Shown: in pieces, positions 33,849 to 43,230 of the stretch | Layout: every line of letters starts with the position of its first letter | Numbering within the stretch: the stretch's first letter is position 1 | Assembly: GCF_000242895.2 (NCBI RefSeq) | Contig: NC_021171.1 | Coordinates: 716,001-780,000, forward strand | Direction: 5' to 3' | Length of the DNA stretch: 64,000 nucleotides | Source of the DNA: Bacillus sp. 1NLA3E | GTDB taxonomy: Bacteria > Bacillota > Bacilli > Bacillales > Cytobacillaceae | Made by a program: the position numbers and the translations under genes | Notes under the pieces: model-generated | Told to the model about the DNA's origin: nothing | The model's input: only the letters and a program-made list of their open reading frames with translations | Databases searched by the model: none

Positions 33849-34829
33849 TTAACTAGGAAGGACATCTAACTTTTTTCTAAGCTTTTCTTCACTAAAAATC
33901 CATCCTGTATAGGAATTGATAATGTTAAGCTTTAAATCTAATTGAACCACTGCAACAAATGGGTAATGATCTTTGCTCCTATAGCGTAGGTCAATAAATC
34001 TAACTTCATAAGATTCATCAAACTCATCCATCTCCCAACGGTAAACAGGGGAGAATGAAAGAAATGCAGAAAGGTTTTTATCCTTTTTCGCCGCTTCTAA
34101 AACCGGAGAATCAGGTACAGGAACACGGTTGAATTGATCAAGAATATTTACATGGTTGTTCCGTGCTCTACCTACAAAAAATTGGTGTTTATTCATAATC
34201 GCCAATCTCCATTGGTTAAATTTCATGGTTGGCGAAATAATGATTTCGGTATAATCTGGAATGATTTTTTTTACCTCAGACAAGACCTTTTGCTTCGCCT
34301 GATACCTTATAATATAATAAGCGACTAGGACTGCGTAGATGCCCAAGAAAGTATAGCCAGGATTGGCACCAAACAACCAAAATAATAAACCAGCAACATG
34401 AATACCGAAAATAAACGGGTCAAATGTGTTTATAACACCTAAAGCAAGCCACTTGCTAGAAAACGGTCGTAATGCTTGCGTACCGTATGCATTAAATATA
34501 TCTACAAAAACATGGAGAAAAACTGCCAAAAAGGTCCACATCCAAAGGTGCAGTAGGTTGGCCTCTGGGAAAATTGGATTGATGAAAGCAGTGATGATCA
34601 GTGGCCATAATAATACTGCTGGAATGGAATGGGTAACTCCTCTATGGTTGCGGATATAGACTGCATTATTCTTTAACTTTAAGACAGTATCAATATCAGG
34701 TATTTGAGAGCCAATAATTGTAGCAATAAAGACACTCGTCGCAGTTGCTGTACTTCCAGCAATTGCTGGGTCTAATGTGGATAATCCCCCAAGTGCTAGT
34801 CCCATCACTACATGAGTACCTGTATCCAA
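33849..34829 (-). CDS. yfhP: YfhP, membrane-bound metal-dependent hydrolase family (YdjM-like)
   Basis: 326-aa membrane protein. The N-terminal half has the YdjM-family features 'DTGTHVVMGLALGG', 'GSQIPDIDTVLK' and 'HRGVTHSIPAVLLWP' (His/Asp metal ligands), plus several helices. The C-terminal ~130 residues are soluble. The start is TTG 34829 with AAAGGAGGT upstream. In B. subtilis YfhP is a transcriptional repressor/membrane protein next to mutY; the same position here. Confidence 0.88.
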   Translation of the reverse strand: MDTGTHVVMGLALGGLSTLDPAIAGSTATATSVFIATIIGSQIPDIDTVLKLKNNAVYIRNHRGVTHSIPAVLLWPLIITAFINPIFPEANLLHLWMWTFLAVFLHVFVDIFNAYGTQALRPFSSKWLALGVINTFDPFIFGIHVAGLLFWLFGANPGYTFLGIYAVLVAYYIIRYQAKQKVLSEVKKIIPDYTEIIISPTMKFNQWRLAIMNKHQFFVGRARNNHVNILDQFNRVPVPDSPVLEAAKKDKNLSAFLSFSPVYRWEMDEFDESYEVRFIDLRYRSKDHYPFVAVVQLDLKLNIINSYTGWIFSEEKLRKKLDVLPS

Positions 34830-34876
34830 AAGGGAAGACCTCCTTTTATTTTAAAGTAAGAAAGTGAACTTCGATA

Positions 34877-35030
34877 ACTGTCTAGCTCCAGCGCCCAGCG
34901 CCTAGAGGACTTCACCCACCTCCCTACGATAAGTCAACATCGAATCGCTGTCGCTCTTCGTGTTTCCTTTATCTCAGTCGGTGTGCTCCAGTCCTGTCGT
35001 GCGCTAACCAGGGCGCTTGCGCTTTTCGTA
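34877..35030. repeat. Family C repeat, long copy C2
   Basis: About 150 bp, from 'CTGTCTAGCTCCAGCGCC' to 'GGGCGCTTGCGCTTTTC', a GC-rich dispersed element familiar from many Bacillaceae intergenic regions. The ends can pair through GCGC-rich arms. It fills part of the 434-bp gap between yfhP and mutY. The rest (35031-35263) is AT-rich, with no gene that I can support and presumably the mutY promoter. Confidence 0.75.
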
Positions 35031-35263
35031 ATAAGTTCCTATATATTAAGTGTAACAATAATTATCCCTTTTTCACAGCTAGAACGCTTGGTTTTTAACA
35101 TGATATATAGAGTTATGGTTCAATATTGAAAGTTTTACTTTATAGAGTATGCAACTTGGTCTTTCTTATTTCATAAATCATTATAGGGTTTTAAAAAAGG
35201 GCTTTTTTTATATCAATCTGCGATAAAAAAATAAATGTTTTCATTTACACGGAGGAAAAAAAC

Positions 35264-36364
35264 GTGAACGACAACAACATGGATAATCTTAAACAATTCG
35301 ATACTGAAGGATTCCAAGTAGATCTGATTGGTTGGTTTAATAAAGAACAAAGACAGCTGCCGTGGCGTGAAAATCAAGACCCGTATCGAGTTTGGGTTTC
35401 AGAAATCATGCTTCAACAAACAAGAGTTGATACGGTTATTCCGTATTATAATCGGTTTATGGAGCAGTTTCCGACAATCAAAGCGCTTGCTGTGGCTCAT
35501 GATGAAAAAGTATTAAAGGCATGGGAAGGACTCGGCTATTATTCCCGGGTAAGGAATCTCCATACTGCAGTGAAGGAGGTCTATGAACAATATGATGGAA
35601 TAGTACCAAATACTCCCGCCGAAATAGCATCTCTTAAAGGGGTTGGACCATATACCGCAGGTGCTATTCTAAGCATTGCTTATGGGCTTCCTGAACCTGC
35701 AGTGGATGGAAATGTTATGCGAGTGTTGTCGCGAATATTATTAATTCGGGAGGATATCGCCAAGCCTTCAGTAAGAAAGATATTTGAACAGGCGGTACGA
35801 AACCTAATTTCCCACGAGAATCCTTCTTTTTTTAACCAAGCACTAATGGAATTAGGGGCCCTAATCTGCACACCAACTTCCCCATCCTGCTTGTTATGCC
35901 CAGTACAAGATTATTGCCAGGCATTTGCAGTGGGAGTACAAGAGGAGCTACCGATAAAAACCAAAAAGAAAAAGCAGCGACTTGTTCAACTTGCTGCAGC
36001 AGTCCTTCGTGATAAACAGGGGAAGATTTTGATTCATAAACGACCAAGTGAGGGGTTATTGGCTGATCTATGGGAATTCCCTAATATGGAAATCAATCTT
36101 CATTTTAAAAACGAAAAACAGCAACTAAATAATTATTTTAAAGAACAATATCTAGTAGCGGTGGATCTCAAAGAATTTATCGGACAAATTGACCATGTTT
36201 TTACCCATTTAGAATGGAATATCCATGTATTCGCTGGTGAATTAAAATCAGAAGTACAGGAAACCTCTCATGTTCGCCTTGTTTCTGTAGAAGAGCTTAC
36301 CGAGTTTGCCTTCCCTGTATCCCATCAAAAAATGTTCCAATTGTTTTTGAATGGAGGAAGGTAA
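35264..36364 (+). CDS. mutY: A/G-specific adenine glycosylase MutY
   Basis: Removes A mispaired with 8-oxoguanine. 366 aa. Catalytic E47 in 'SEIMLQQT', helix-hairpin-helix '[12 protein letters not shown]' with catalytic D148, [4Fe-4S] ligands C202-x6-C209-x2-C212-x5-C218, and a NUDIX-like C-terminal domain for 8-oxoG recognition (from about 240). GTG 35264 has GGAGG upstream. Position after yfhP is as in B. subtilis (yfhQ). Confidence 0.96.
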   Translation: MNDNNMDNLKQFDTEGFQVDLIGWFNKEQRQLPWRENQDPYRVWVSEIMLQQTRVDTVIPYYNRFMEQFPTIKALAVAHDEKVLKAWEGLGYYSRVRNLHTAVKEVYEQYDGIVPNTPAEIASLKGVGPYTAGAILSIAYGLPEPAVDGNVMRVLSRILLIREDIAKPSVRKIFEQAVRNLISHENPSFFNQALMELGALICTPTSPSCLLCPVQDYCQAFAVGVQEELPIKTKKKKQRLVQLAAAVLRDKQGKILIHKRPSEGLLADLWEFPNMEINLHFKNEKQQLNNYFKEQYLVAVDLKEFIGQIDHVFTHLEWNIHVFAGELKSEVQETSHVRLVSVEELTEFAFPVSHQKMFQLFLNGGR

Positions 36365-36406
36365 AGGGTTCGACTATGAATGATGAGACCATTAAAAGTC
36401 ATCGTA

Positions 36407-36631
36407 TTAATCATAAGTAATTTCTGTCCCGTGTGTATAATCTGCTTCGTGGTGTCTAAGCCCACCACGCCGTTCGATTTCCTTTATTATTTCACGATGA
36501 ATCGTTTGACCCTCGACGTTCAAATATGGAACGACTTGTTGTAAGGAATGGTGGAAAAAGGCAAGTTCACTTTCTTTCCATTCTGATTTAGACATCATAA
36601 GTAATTCTGTCATGTCCCGACCAACATACAT
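36407..36631 (-). CDS. yfhS: YfhS family protein
   Basis: 74 aa beginning MYVGRDMTELLMMSKSEWKE, matching Bacillus YfhS in length and start. I chose the ATG at 36631 because GGAGG lies eight bases upstream; two earlier in-frame starts fall on or next to that site. Function unknown; B. subtilis has it at the same place between mutY and fabL. Confidence 0.85.
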   Translation of the reverse strand: MYVGRDMTELLMMSKSEWKESELAFFHHSLQQVVPYLNVEGQTIHREIIKEIERRGGLRHHEADYTHGTEITYD

Positions 36632-36727
36632 TTGCATAACCTCCAAAAAAGATAGTCGGGTTAGTTTTGTACTTTTGATTGTTATCTATACCGGGAAAAG
36701 CTAAAATAAATATACAAATGTACTTAG

Positions 36728-37495
<768 letters not shown>

Positions 37496-37597
37496 TATTG
37501 CAAGTCAACTATTCCTACCTAAAACATTAAATGGAAAAAAATAGTAGAATAGTTACCTCTACGGCTGGATACATTAATAGTCGTGGAGGTGATAACA

Positions 37598-37918
37598 ATG
37601 GCAAACTTCAATCAACAACCAAACAAAACTTCAGCTGGAACTAACATTCAGCAAGTAAGACAACAAAACGCTCAATCTGCACAAGGTGGGGCTGGAGCAT
37701 TTGGCACTGAATTTGCGAGCGAAACAAATGCTGCTGAAGTAAGACAGCAAAACGCTCAATCTGCACAAGCTGGAGCAGGAGCTAGTTCTAGTGCTAGTGC
37801 TGGTCAATTCGGTACAGAATTTGCGAGCGAAACAAATGCTGCTGAAGTAAGACAACAAAACCAACAATCTCAAGCTAACAAGGCTAAAAACTCTGGCCAA
37901 TTTGGAAGCCAAAGCTAA
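37598..37918 (+). CDS. sspE: Gamma-type small acid-soluble spore protein
   Basis: Spore-core amino-acid reserve protein, 106 aa, very rich in Gln, Ala, Asn and Ser. It contains two near-identical internal units each reading 'FGTEFASETNAAEVRQQN', the GPR protease cleavage region of gamma-SASPs. ATG 37598 follows GGAGGT. Monocistronic with its own terminator. Confidence 0.93.
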   Translation: MANFNQQPNKTSAGTNIQQVRQQNAQSAQGGAGAFGTEFASETNAAEVRQQNAQSAQAGAGASSSASAGQFGTEFASETNAAEVRQQNQQSQANKAKNSGQFGSQS

Positions 37919-37924
37919 TACGAT

Positions 37925-37963
37925 GAAGGCACTCTTCTAACCGAAAGAGTGCCTTCTTTTTTT
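37925..37963 (+). terminator. Terminator of sspE
   Basis: GAAGGCACTCTT and AAGAGTGCCTTC, perfect 12-bp stem, followed by seven T. Confidence 0.9.
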
Positions 37964-37971
37964 ATGATAAT

Positions 37972-38157
37972 GCTGTGTTAAAGCTCAATTGATTTTTTGC
38001 ACAATGTTGATTGGAGTGGAAGGCGCGAAGACTCCTGCGGGAGAAGCGGGACAGGTGAGACCCCACAGGCGCTTAGGCGCCGAGGAGGCTCACCGCCCGC
38101 CCCTAAGGTGCGCGAAGCGACTGGAGCGGAAATCAACATTCTAGTTTAACAGAGCCT
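37972..38157. repeat. Family B ~187-bp element, copy B2
   Basis: Near-identical to 6491-6678: same ends (TGCTGTGTTAAAGC at the left, TTTAACAGAGCC at the right) and the same GC-rich interior, with a few substitutions and short indels. Non-coding. It occupies half of the 380-bp gap between sspE and ygaB; the remaining 38158-38298 is AT-rich promoter-like DNA. Confidence 0.85.
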
Positions 38158-38298
38158 ACGATAAAAAAATTTAAAATCAGCGGGTCAACTTTGTTTTCGA
38201 CAAAACTACCTGATTCTCAACATAAGTAGTCAAAGGGAATCACAAGAAAAACACGAATACATAATAACAAATCTTATTTTTTAGGACGGTGGAGGAAA

Positions 38299-38550
38299 AT
38301 GACGGACTTTAACCGTTTGGTTTCGGAGCAAATGAAAACAATGGATCATTTGCTAAATCTTCAGTCAAAACTAGAAAGATGCCAAGAAATTGAACAAGAA
38401 CTAGAAAAGCAGCATGAAGAGACTAAATTGGTAGATGCTCAGTCCGAAATCAGCCGGTTGAAGAATGAGCTAAAGGAGGTTCATAACGTTTTTGAACAAC
38501 AAATAGAGGAAGTGATTCGTTCATACCAAATCATGAATGTTACATGTTAA
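38299..38550 (+). CDS. ygaB: YgaB family coiled-coil protein
   Basis: 83-aa, almost entirely helical, charged protein ('LQSKLERCQEIEQELEKQHE', then heptad-like 'EISRLKNELKEVHNVFEQQI'), as in YgaB of B. subtilis. ATG 38299 follows GGAGG. Function unknown. Located between sspE and ygaC as expected. Confidence 0.85.
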   Translation: MTDFNRLVSEQMKTMDHLLNLQSKLERCQEIEQELEKQHEETKLVDAQSEISRLKNELKEVHNVFEQQIEEVIRSYQIMNVTC

Positions 38551-38754
38551 TCAGGCACTTGTAATAAAAAATTCACATACAAATCGAGCTATTGAGCATT
38601 TTCAATGGCTCTTTTGTTTTAAAATTCATGTTTAACCGTTATAATAGTAGAAAATAGGAATAGTTCTTTGTTGCCTTTTTATTTTTTCTAAAAATAGAAA
38701 TTTTTATAAAGCTGATAGGTCACAAAGCGTCCGGGATGAAAGTAGGGGAGATTA

Positions 38755-39285
38755 GTGGGCGTACCCATCGAAGGTGAAACAGTACAAATTCATAGCTATA
38801 AACACAATGGGCACATCCATCGCGTCTGGGATCAAACAACCATTTTAAAAGGGACTCAGAATTTAGTGATTGGTGGAAATGATCGAACCATGGTAACGGA
38901 GTCCGATGGGAGAACGTGGATTACCCGGGAGCCTGCTGTAGTTTATTTCCATTCACAATACTGGTTTAATGTTATTGGGATGCTTCGGGAAGACGGTATT
39001 TATTATTATTGCAACATCAGCTCTCCGTTTATTTTTGATGGGGATTCGATAAAGTATATTGATTATGATTTAGATATAAAAGTATTCCCTGATATGACCT
39101 TTAATTTGCTTGATGAGGACGAATATGAACGCCATCGGAAGGAAATGAAATATCCCGATATTATAGATGTAATATTAAAGAGAAACGTGAATGAGTTAAT
39201 ACAGTGGATTCGCCAAAGAAAAGGTCCATTTGCACCAGATTTCATTGATATTTGGTATGAAAGATATTTGACCTACAGAAGGTAA
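38755..39285 (+). CDS. ygaC: Nucleoside tri-/diphosphate phosphatase (DUF402), YgaC
   Basis: 176-aa DUF402 protein. Family members (Ntdp) hydrolyse nucleoside di- and triphosphates with metal ions. Strong similarity to B. subtilis YgaC throughout, for example '[13 protein letters not shown]', '[14 protein letters not shown]' and '[14 protein letters not shown]' with its metal-binding acidic residues. GTG 38755 follows AGGGGAG. A terminator separates it from ygaD. Confidence 0.9.
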   Translation: MGVPIEGETVQIHSYKHNGHIHRVWDQTTILKGTQNLVIGGNDRTMVTESDGRTWITREPAVVYFHSQYWFNVIGMLREDGIYYYCNISSPFIFDGDSIKYIDYDLDIKVFPDMTFNLLDEDEYERHRKEMKYPDIIDVILKRNVNELIQWIRQRKGPFAPDFIDIWYERYLTYRR

Positions 39286-39310
39286 TGGTAAAATAATTAT
39301 AAGTGTCAAC

Positions 39311-39340
39311 AACCTGTTGATGATGGTCAACAGGTTTTCC
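39311..39340 (+). terminator. Terminator of ygaC
   Basis: AACCTGTTGA and TCAACAGGTT, perfect 10-bp stem, followed by TTCC. Confidence 0.75.
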
Positions 39341-39386
39341 TATGAATGGAAATAGATTTACCAGTTTTAATAAGGGGTGAAAAAAT

Positions 39387-41165
39387 TTGGGTAACATCCG
39401 GAGATATTTGCAATTTGTAAAACCATATCGACTTCAAATATTCGGAACTGTTTTGATTGGGATTTTGAAGTTTGTCATCCCCCTTATCATTCCTATTTTA
39501 ATAAAATATGTAGTCGACGATATTATCGGAAGTAAGGTATTAAGTGATCAAGTTAAACTAGATAGGTTATTTATGATTATGGGAGTCATGATCATTGTTT
39601 TTGTTATTCTTCGTCCACCCGTTGAGTATTATCGACAATATTTCGCTCAATGGACAGCAAACAAAATCCTCTATGACATTCGAGATCGATTATTTACTCA
39701 TATTCAAAAGTTAAGCTTCAAATATTATGCTAATACAAGATCTGGTGAAATCATTTCGAGGGTCATCAATGATGTGGAACAGACCAAAACATTTGTCATA
39801 TCAGGTTTAATGAATTTATGGTTAGATATTGCAACGATTGTCATTGCGATTGCCATCATGTTTTCAATGGACTCCGTACTGACAGCTGTTTCTCTTGTTC
39901 TCTTTCCATTTTACGCCTTTTCTGTTCGGTACTTTTTCGGGAACCTTCGTAGATTAACGAGGGCTCGTTCTCAGGCTCTAGCAGAGGTACAAAGCTATTT
40001 GCATGAACGAGTTCAAGGGATGCCCGTTATAAAAAGCTTTGCGATAGAGGACTTCGAGCAAGGCCAATTCGATAAACAAAATCGCAACTTTTTAACGAAG
40101 GCATTAGACCATACCAAGTGGAACGCCAAGTCCTTCGCTGTTGTTAATACCATTACCGACATCGCACCGATCATTGTGATTGGCTACTCCGCCTATGAAG
40201 TCATTCAAAATGACCTAACCTTAGGTACAATGGTTGCGTTCATAGCCTATATTGATAAGCTATATGGTCCATTAAGAAGATTAGTAAATTCTTCAACGAC
40301 GATCACCCAATCAATCGCGTCAATGGACCGTGTTTTTGAATTTATCGATGAAAAATATGACATTGAGGACGCACCCAACTCAATTGAGTGTCAGAATGTG
40401 CAAGGAAATATTATCTTTGATCATATAGACTTTTCTTACAATGAGAATGAAGAACCCGTTTTAAAGAATTTGAATCTTGATGTTAAAAGGGGAGAAACAA
40501 TCGCTCTTGTTGGGATGAGTGGCGGTGGTAAAACGACTTTGATTAGTTTAATACCCCGCTTTTATGATGTCACCAAAGGAAGGATTTTGCTTGATGGAGT
40601 TGATATTACCTCCTTTAAGGTCCGCTCCCTTCGTGATAAAATAGGTATGGTTTTACAGGATAATATTTTATTTAGTGAATCTGTCTTGACCAATATTTTA
40701 CTTGGAAAACCGACTGCTACAGAAGACGAAGTGATAGAAGCAGCAAAAGCAGCAAATGCTCATGAATTTATTTTGAACTTGGCTGAGGGTTACCAAACAA
40801 AAGTTGGTGAAAGAGGAGTAAAACTATCTGGCGGTCAGAAGCAAAGAATTGCGATTGCTAGGGTATTCTTGAAAAATCCGCCGATACTAGTCCTTGATGA
40901 AGCGACCTCGTCTCTTGATTTAGAAAGTGAGCATTTAATTCAGGAGGCGCTGGATAAACTAGCGAAGGAGCGGACAACGTTTATTGTCGCTCACCGATTA
41001 TCAACCATTACACATGCTGATCGAATAGTGTTAATTGAACACGGTGAAATAATTGAAATAGGTAGCCATGAACAATTGATGAAGAAGAAGGGCAATTATT
41101 ATAATTTATTCCAAGTACAACAACTTGAGCCAAGAGAAGTAGAAGGGACTCAGACCGTTAGTTAA
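39387..41165 (+). CDS. ygaD: ABC exporter, homodimeric type (YgaD)
   Basis: 592-aa half-transporter: six helices in residues 1-~310, then an ATPase with Walker A 'GMSGGGKTT', signature LSGGQKQR and Walker B '[12 protein letters not shown]'. Unlike the pair at 6.7-10.3 kb, both the catalytic Glu and the LSGGQ signature are intact, so it can work as a homodimer of the MsbA/Sav1866 type. TTG 39387 follows AAGGGGTGA. Same location as in B. subtilis. Substrate unknown. Confidence 0.92.
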   Translation: MGNIRRYLQFVKPYRLQIFGTVLIGILKFVIPLIIPILIKYVVDDIIGSKVLSDQVKLDRLFMIMGVMIIVFVILRPPVEYYRQYFAQWTANKILYDIRDRLFTHIQKLSFKYYANTRSGEIISRVINDVEQTKTFVISGLMNLWLDIATIVIAIAIMFSMDSVLTAVSLVLFPFYAFSVRYFFGNLRRLTRARSQALAEVQSYLHERVQGMPVIKSFAIEDFEQGQFDKQNRNFLTKALDHTKWNAKSFAVVNTITDIAPIIVIGYSAYEVIQNDLTLGTMVAFIAYIDKLYGPLRRLVNSSTTITQSIASMDRVFEFIDEKYDIEDAPNSIECQNVQGNIIFDHIDFSYNENEEPVLKNLNLDVKRGETIALVGMSGGGKTTLISLIPRFYDVTKGRILLDGVDITSFKVRSLRDKIGMVLQDNILFSESVLTNILLGKPTATEDEVIEAAKAANAHEFILNLAEGYQTKVGERGVKLSGGQKQRIAIARVFLKNPPILVLDEATSSLDLESEHLIQEALDKLAKERTTFIVAHRLSTITHADRIVLIEHGEIIEIGSHEQLMKKKGNYYNLFQVQQLEPREVEGTQTVS

Positions 41166-41185
41166 CGGTTTGAGCTCTTTTTTTT
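41149..41185 (+). terminator. Terminator of ygaD
   Basis: CTCAGACCGT and ACGGTTTGAG (one G-T pair) around the stop codon, then CTC and eight or more T. Confidence 0.85.
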
Positions 41186-41254
41186 TAAGCATAGTTTATC
41201 GAACAATTGTTCATTCTATATTATGTTACGAGCAAATATGAAGGGAGTAATTAT

Positions 41255-41521
41255 ATGCCGAATCAAGTGCCAATTTCAAGTCCTCCTAGAGCGATCACAA
41301 CAAAGGATTTGCTCTATATAAAGGATGCATTATCATGGGAACTTCTCGCGTTTAAAAAATTCCATTTTCTCGCACAACAGGTGCAAAACTCTGAAATAAA
41401 GCAGGCTCTTAATAAAGTGGGGCAAATGCACCAAAGACATTTCCAAAAATTATTATCACATCTTCAAGTTAATAATAATAACGCACTAGCGAATCTGCCT
41501 AACCCACAACAGGTTCAATAG
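41255..41521 (+). CDS. Coat-F-like spore coat protein, small
   Basis: 88 aa from ATG 41255 (after AAGGGAG). 'ITTKDLLYIKDALSWELLAF' and the following helical His/Gln-rich stretch resemble one half of the CotF/ferritin-like four-helix proteins. Gln/Asn-rich ends. Probably forms a pair with the next gene, 24 bp downstream. Family call is moderate. Confidence 0.6.
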   Translation: MPNQVPISSPPRAITTKDLLYIKDALSWELLAFKKFHFLAQQVQNSEIKQALNKVGQMHQRHFQKLLSHLQVNNNNALANLPNPQQVQ

Positions 41522-41545
41522 ATAGCATTAATCAATGGAGGCTGA

Positions 41546-41881
41546 ATGATGCAAAACCAGCAAAATCAAATCGCAAATCCACAATCAGGACAATTGCCAC
41601 AAGTAAAGGGTCCAGAAATGAATGATCGTGATTTTATTAACGATGGCTTAAGTACATGCAAATACTTAACAGACAGCTTAAACAGTGCAGTTCGTGAAGC
41701 TAGTCACATTCAGCTTCATGGGGACTTGTTACAGATTCTGACAGAAACGCACCAAAGCTCTCGAGACCTCTATAACTTAATGTTTCAGAACGGTTGGTAT
41801 AAGCTAGAAGCTGAAGAACAACAAAAAATCGATCAGGCATTCCAACAATTTAATAACTATTCCACGCAATTTCCGTATTAA
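41546..41881 (+). CDS. Coat-F domain spore coat protein
   Basis: 111-aa protein: Gln/Asn-rich head, then the coat F helices 'NDRDFINDGLSTCKYLTDSL', 'QLHGDLLQILTETHQSSRDL' and the C-terminal 'FQNGWYKLEAEEQQKIDQAF'. These proteins are spore-coat or sporulation-associated. ATG 41546 or 41549, both behind GGAGG. Terminator downstream shared with the convergent gene. Confidence 0.85.
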   Translation: MMQNQQNQIANPQSGQLPQVKGPEMNDRDFINDGLSTCKYLTDSLNSAVREASHIQLHGDLLQILTETHQSSRDLYNLMFQNGWYKLEAEEQQKIDQAFQQFNNYSTQFPY

Positions 41882-41888
41882 GAACTAA

Positions 41889-41952
41889 ATAGGCTGATTC
41901 AGAATTTGGACCTCAAAAAAATATGAGAACCAAATATATTGAATCAGCCTAT
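41889..41952. terminator. Bidirectional terminator
   Basis: ATAGGCTGATTCA and TGAATCAGCCTAT form a perfect 13-bp stem around a ~38-nt loop, A- and T-rich outside. Serves both convergent genes. Confidence 0.75.
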
Positions 41953-41953
41953 A

Positions 41954-43033
41954 TTAATTTTTTTCCTCTTCAATTGAGACTTCATTATCTCGCTTATGAA
42001 AGGCTTGAAAGCTGTTAATAAGAGTTTCCAAGTGTTCAATTTGTTCACGATATTCAATGATTACGGCAATCACCTGCATTGAATGGAAAAGCATCGGGGA
42101 TTGAGGGTCTTCAACTTCCTGTTGCTGTGCCAAAAATAAATCAAATAATTCTTTTTTGCTCAGACATAAGGACTGTTCTTCAAAAATCCCGCCCGATTTT
42201 ATTTTTCCAATAAACTTCAGAAGTAGCTGCTCATGGTGATTTATGAGGCAATCAAGTTGAGATTGGACTGCATATTGGAACACCTGTGGCATTTGGTAGA
42301 GCTCATTTTCATAACGATGGAGGCGTTTTAAGGCTTCTAAAGCTCGTTTTGAAGTGGAAACCATCTGACGATAGACAACTAGCTTTCGTGATTTTACTAA
42401 ACCTGCTTTTTTGAAATAATTCCGTTCTTCTTTGTACATATAATAAAGTTGATCGAGTTTGATCATTTCATCTTTTATAGTCTCAATATCATGTTTTAAT
42501 AAGCGGTGTTCAGATGCATGACGAATGCTATGGCGAATCCAACGTATAATATCATCAGTTACATCGGTAATCCTATTGTAGAGCTTATTTTCATATTTGG
42601 GAGGTAAGAATACTAAGTTCACAACAAATGCGGAGAGGACACCAAGCATAATCGTAGCAAAGCGAATGATGGCAAATTGAATGAATTGATCTCCAGGCGT
42701 TTCCATAATCGCTAATAACGTAACTAGGGAGAGACCAATTGTTTTATCAATTTTCAACTTCAAATTAATTGTGATTACGATGATTGCAGCCAAGCCAATA
42801 ATGAAAATGTTATTTCCGAATAACAAAACAAAGATGATAGCTAGGAGTGCCCCAACTAAGTTTCCTTGGATCTGTTCAATGATTGTTAAATAAGAGCGAT
42901 AAATAGTAGGCTGGATGGCAAAGATTGCAGCAATTCCAGCAAAAACAGGGGAAGAGAAATTGAGCAGATTTGCGATAAAAAGTGCAAGAATAATTGCGAT
43001 TCCCGTTTTAAATATGCGGGCACCAAGCTTCAT
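41954..43033 (-). CDS. Aromatic acid exporter family (ArAE/FUSC-like) membrane protein, YgaE-like
   Basis: 359-aa membrane protein. The first ~150 residues hold six close-packed helices ('GIAIILALFIANLLNFSSPV', 'GNLVGALLAIIFVLLFGNN'), typical of the ArAE/DUF939 N-terminal domain; the rest is a helical cytoplasmic domain. The ATG at 43033 has AAAGGA seven bases upstream, better than the earlier ATG at 43063. The place between ygaD and gsaB suggests the ygaE equivalent. Confidence 0.78.
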   Translation of the reverse strand: MKLGARIFKTGIAIILALFIANLLNFSSPVFAGIAAIFAIQPTIYRSYLTIIEQIQGNLVGALLAIIFVLLFGNNIFIIGLAAIIVITINLKLKIDKTIGLSLVTLLAIMETPGDQFIQFAIIRFATIMLGVLSAFVVNLVFLPPKYENKLYNRITDVTDDIIRWIRHSIRHASEHRLLKHDIETIKDEMIKLDQLYYMYKEERNYFKKAGLVKSRKLVVYRQMVSTSKRALEALKRLHRYENELYQMPQVFQYAVQSQLDCLINHHEQLLLKFIGKIKSGGIFEEQSLCLSKKELFDLFLAQQQEVEDPQSPMLFHSMQVIAVIIEYREQIEHLETLINSFQAFHKRDNEVSIEEEKN

Positions 43034-43189
43034 AGTAGGATCCTTTCTAAAAACATTTTTCATTTAAACAGGTAGAATTCGCCTTACTGTTTACGTTTTT
43101 CCTTTTACCGAACAATTATGTACTATACAATGATTAATTATGAAGTTCAAGGGATTTTTTTAAAATAGTAAATTTATATGTATAGAAAA

Positions 43190-43220
43190 GGAAAACGCCC
43201 GCTATTTGCGGGCGCTTTTG
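43190..43220 (-). terminator. Terminator of the glutamate synthase gene
   Basis: CGCCCGC, loop TATTT, GCGGGCG; on the minus strand it is followed by TTTTCC. It lies just behind the stop at 43231. Confidence 0.85.
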
Positions 43221-43230
43221 CTTTTCTTTA

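Noticed and set aside
37547..37579. Sigma-G promoter for sspE (GAATA ... CATTAATA)
   Set aside because: The 20-bp spacing and imperfect -10 do not fit the consensus well enough.
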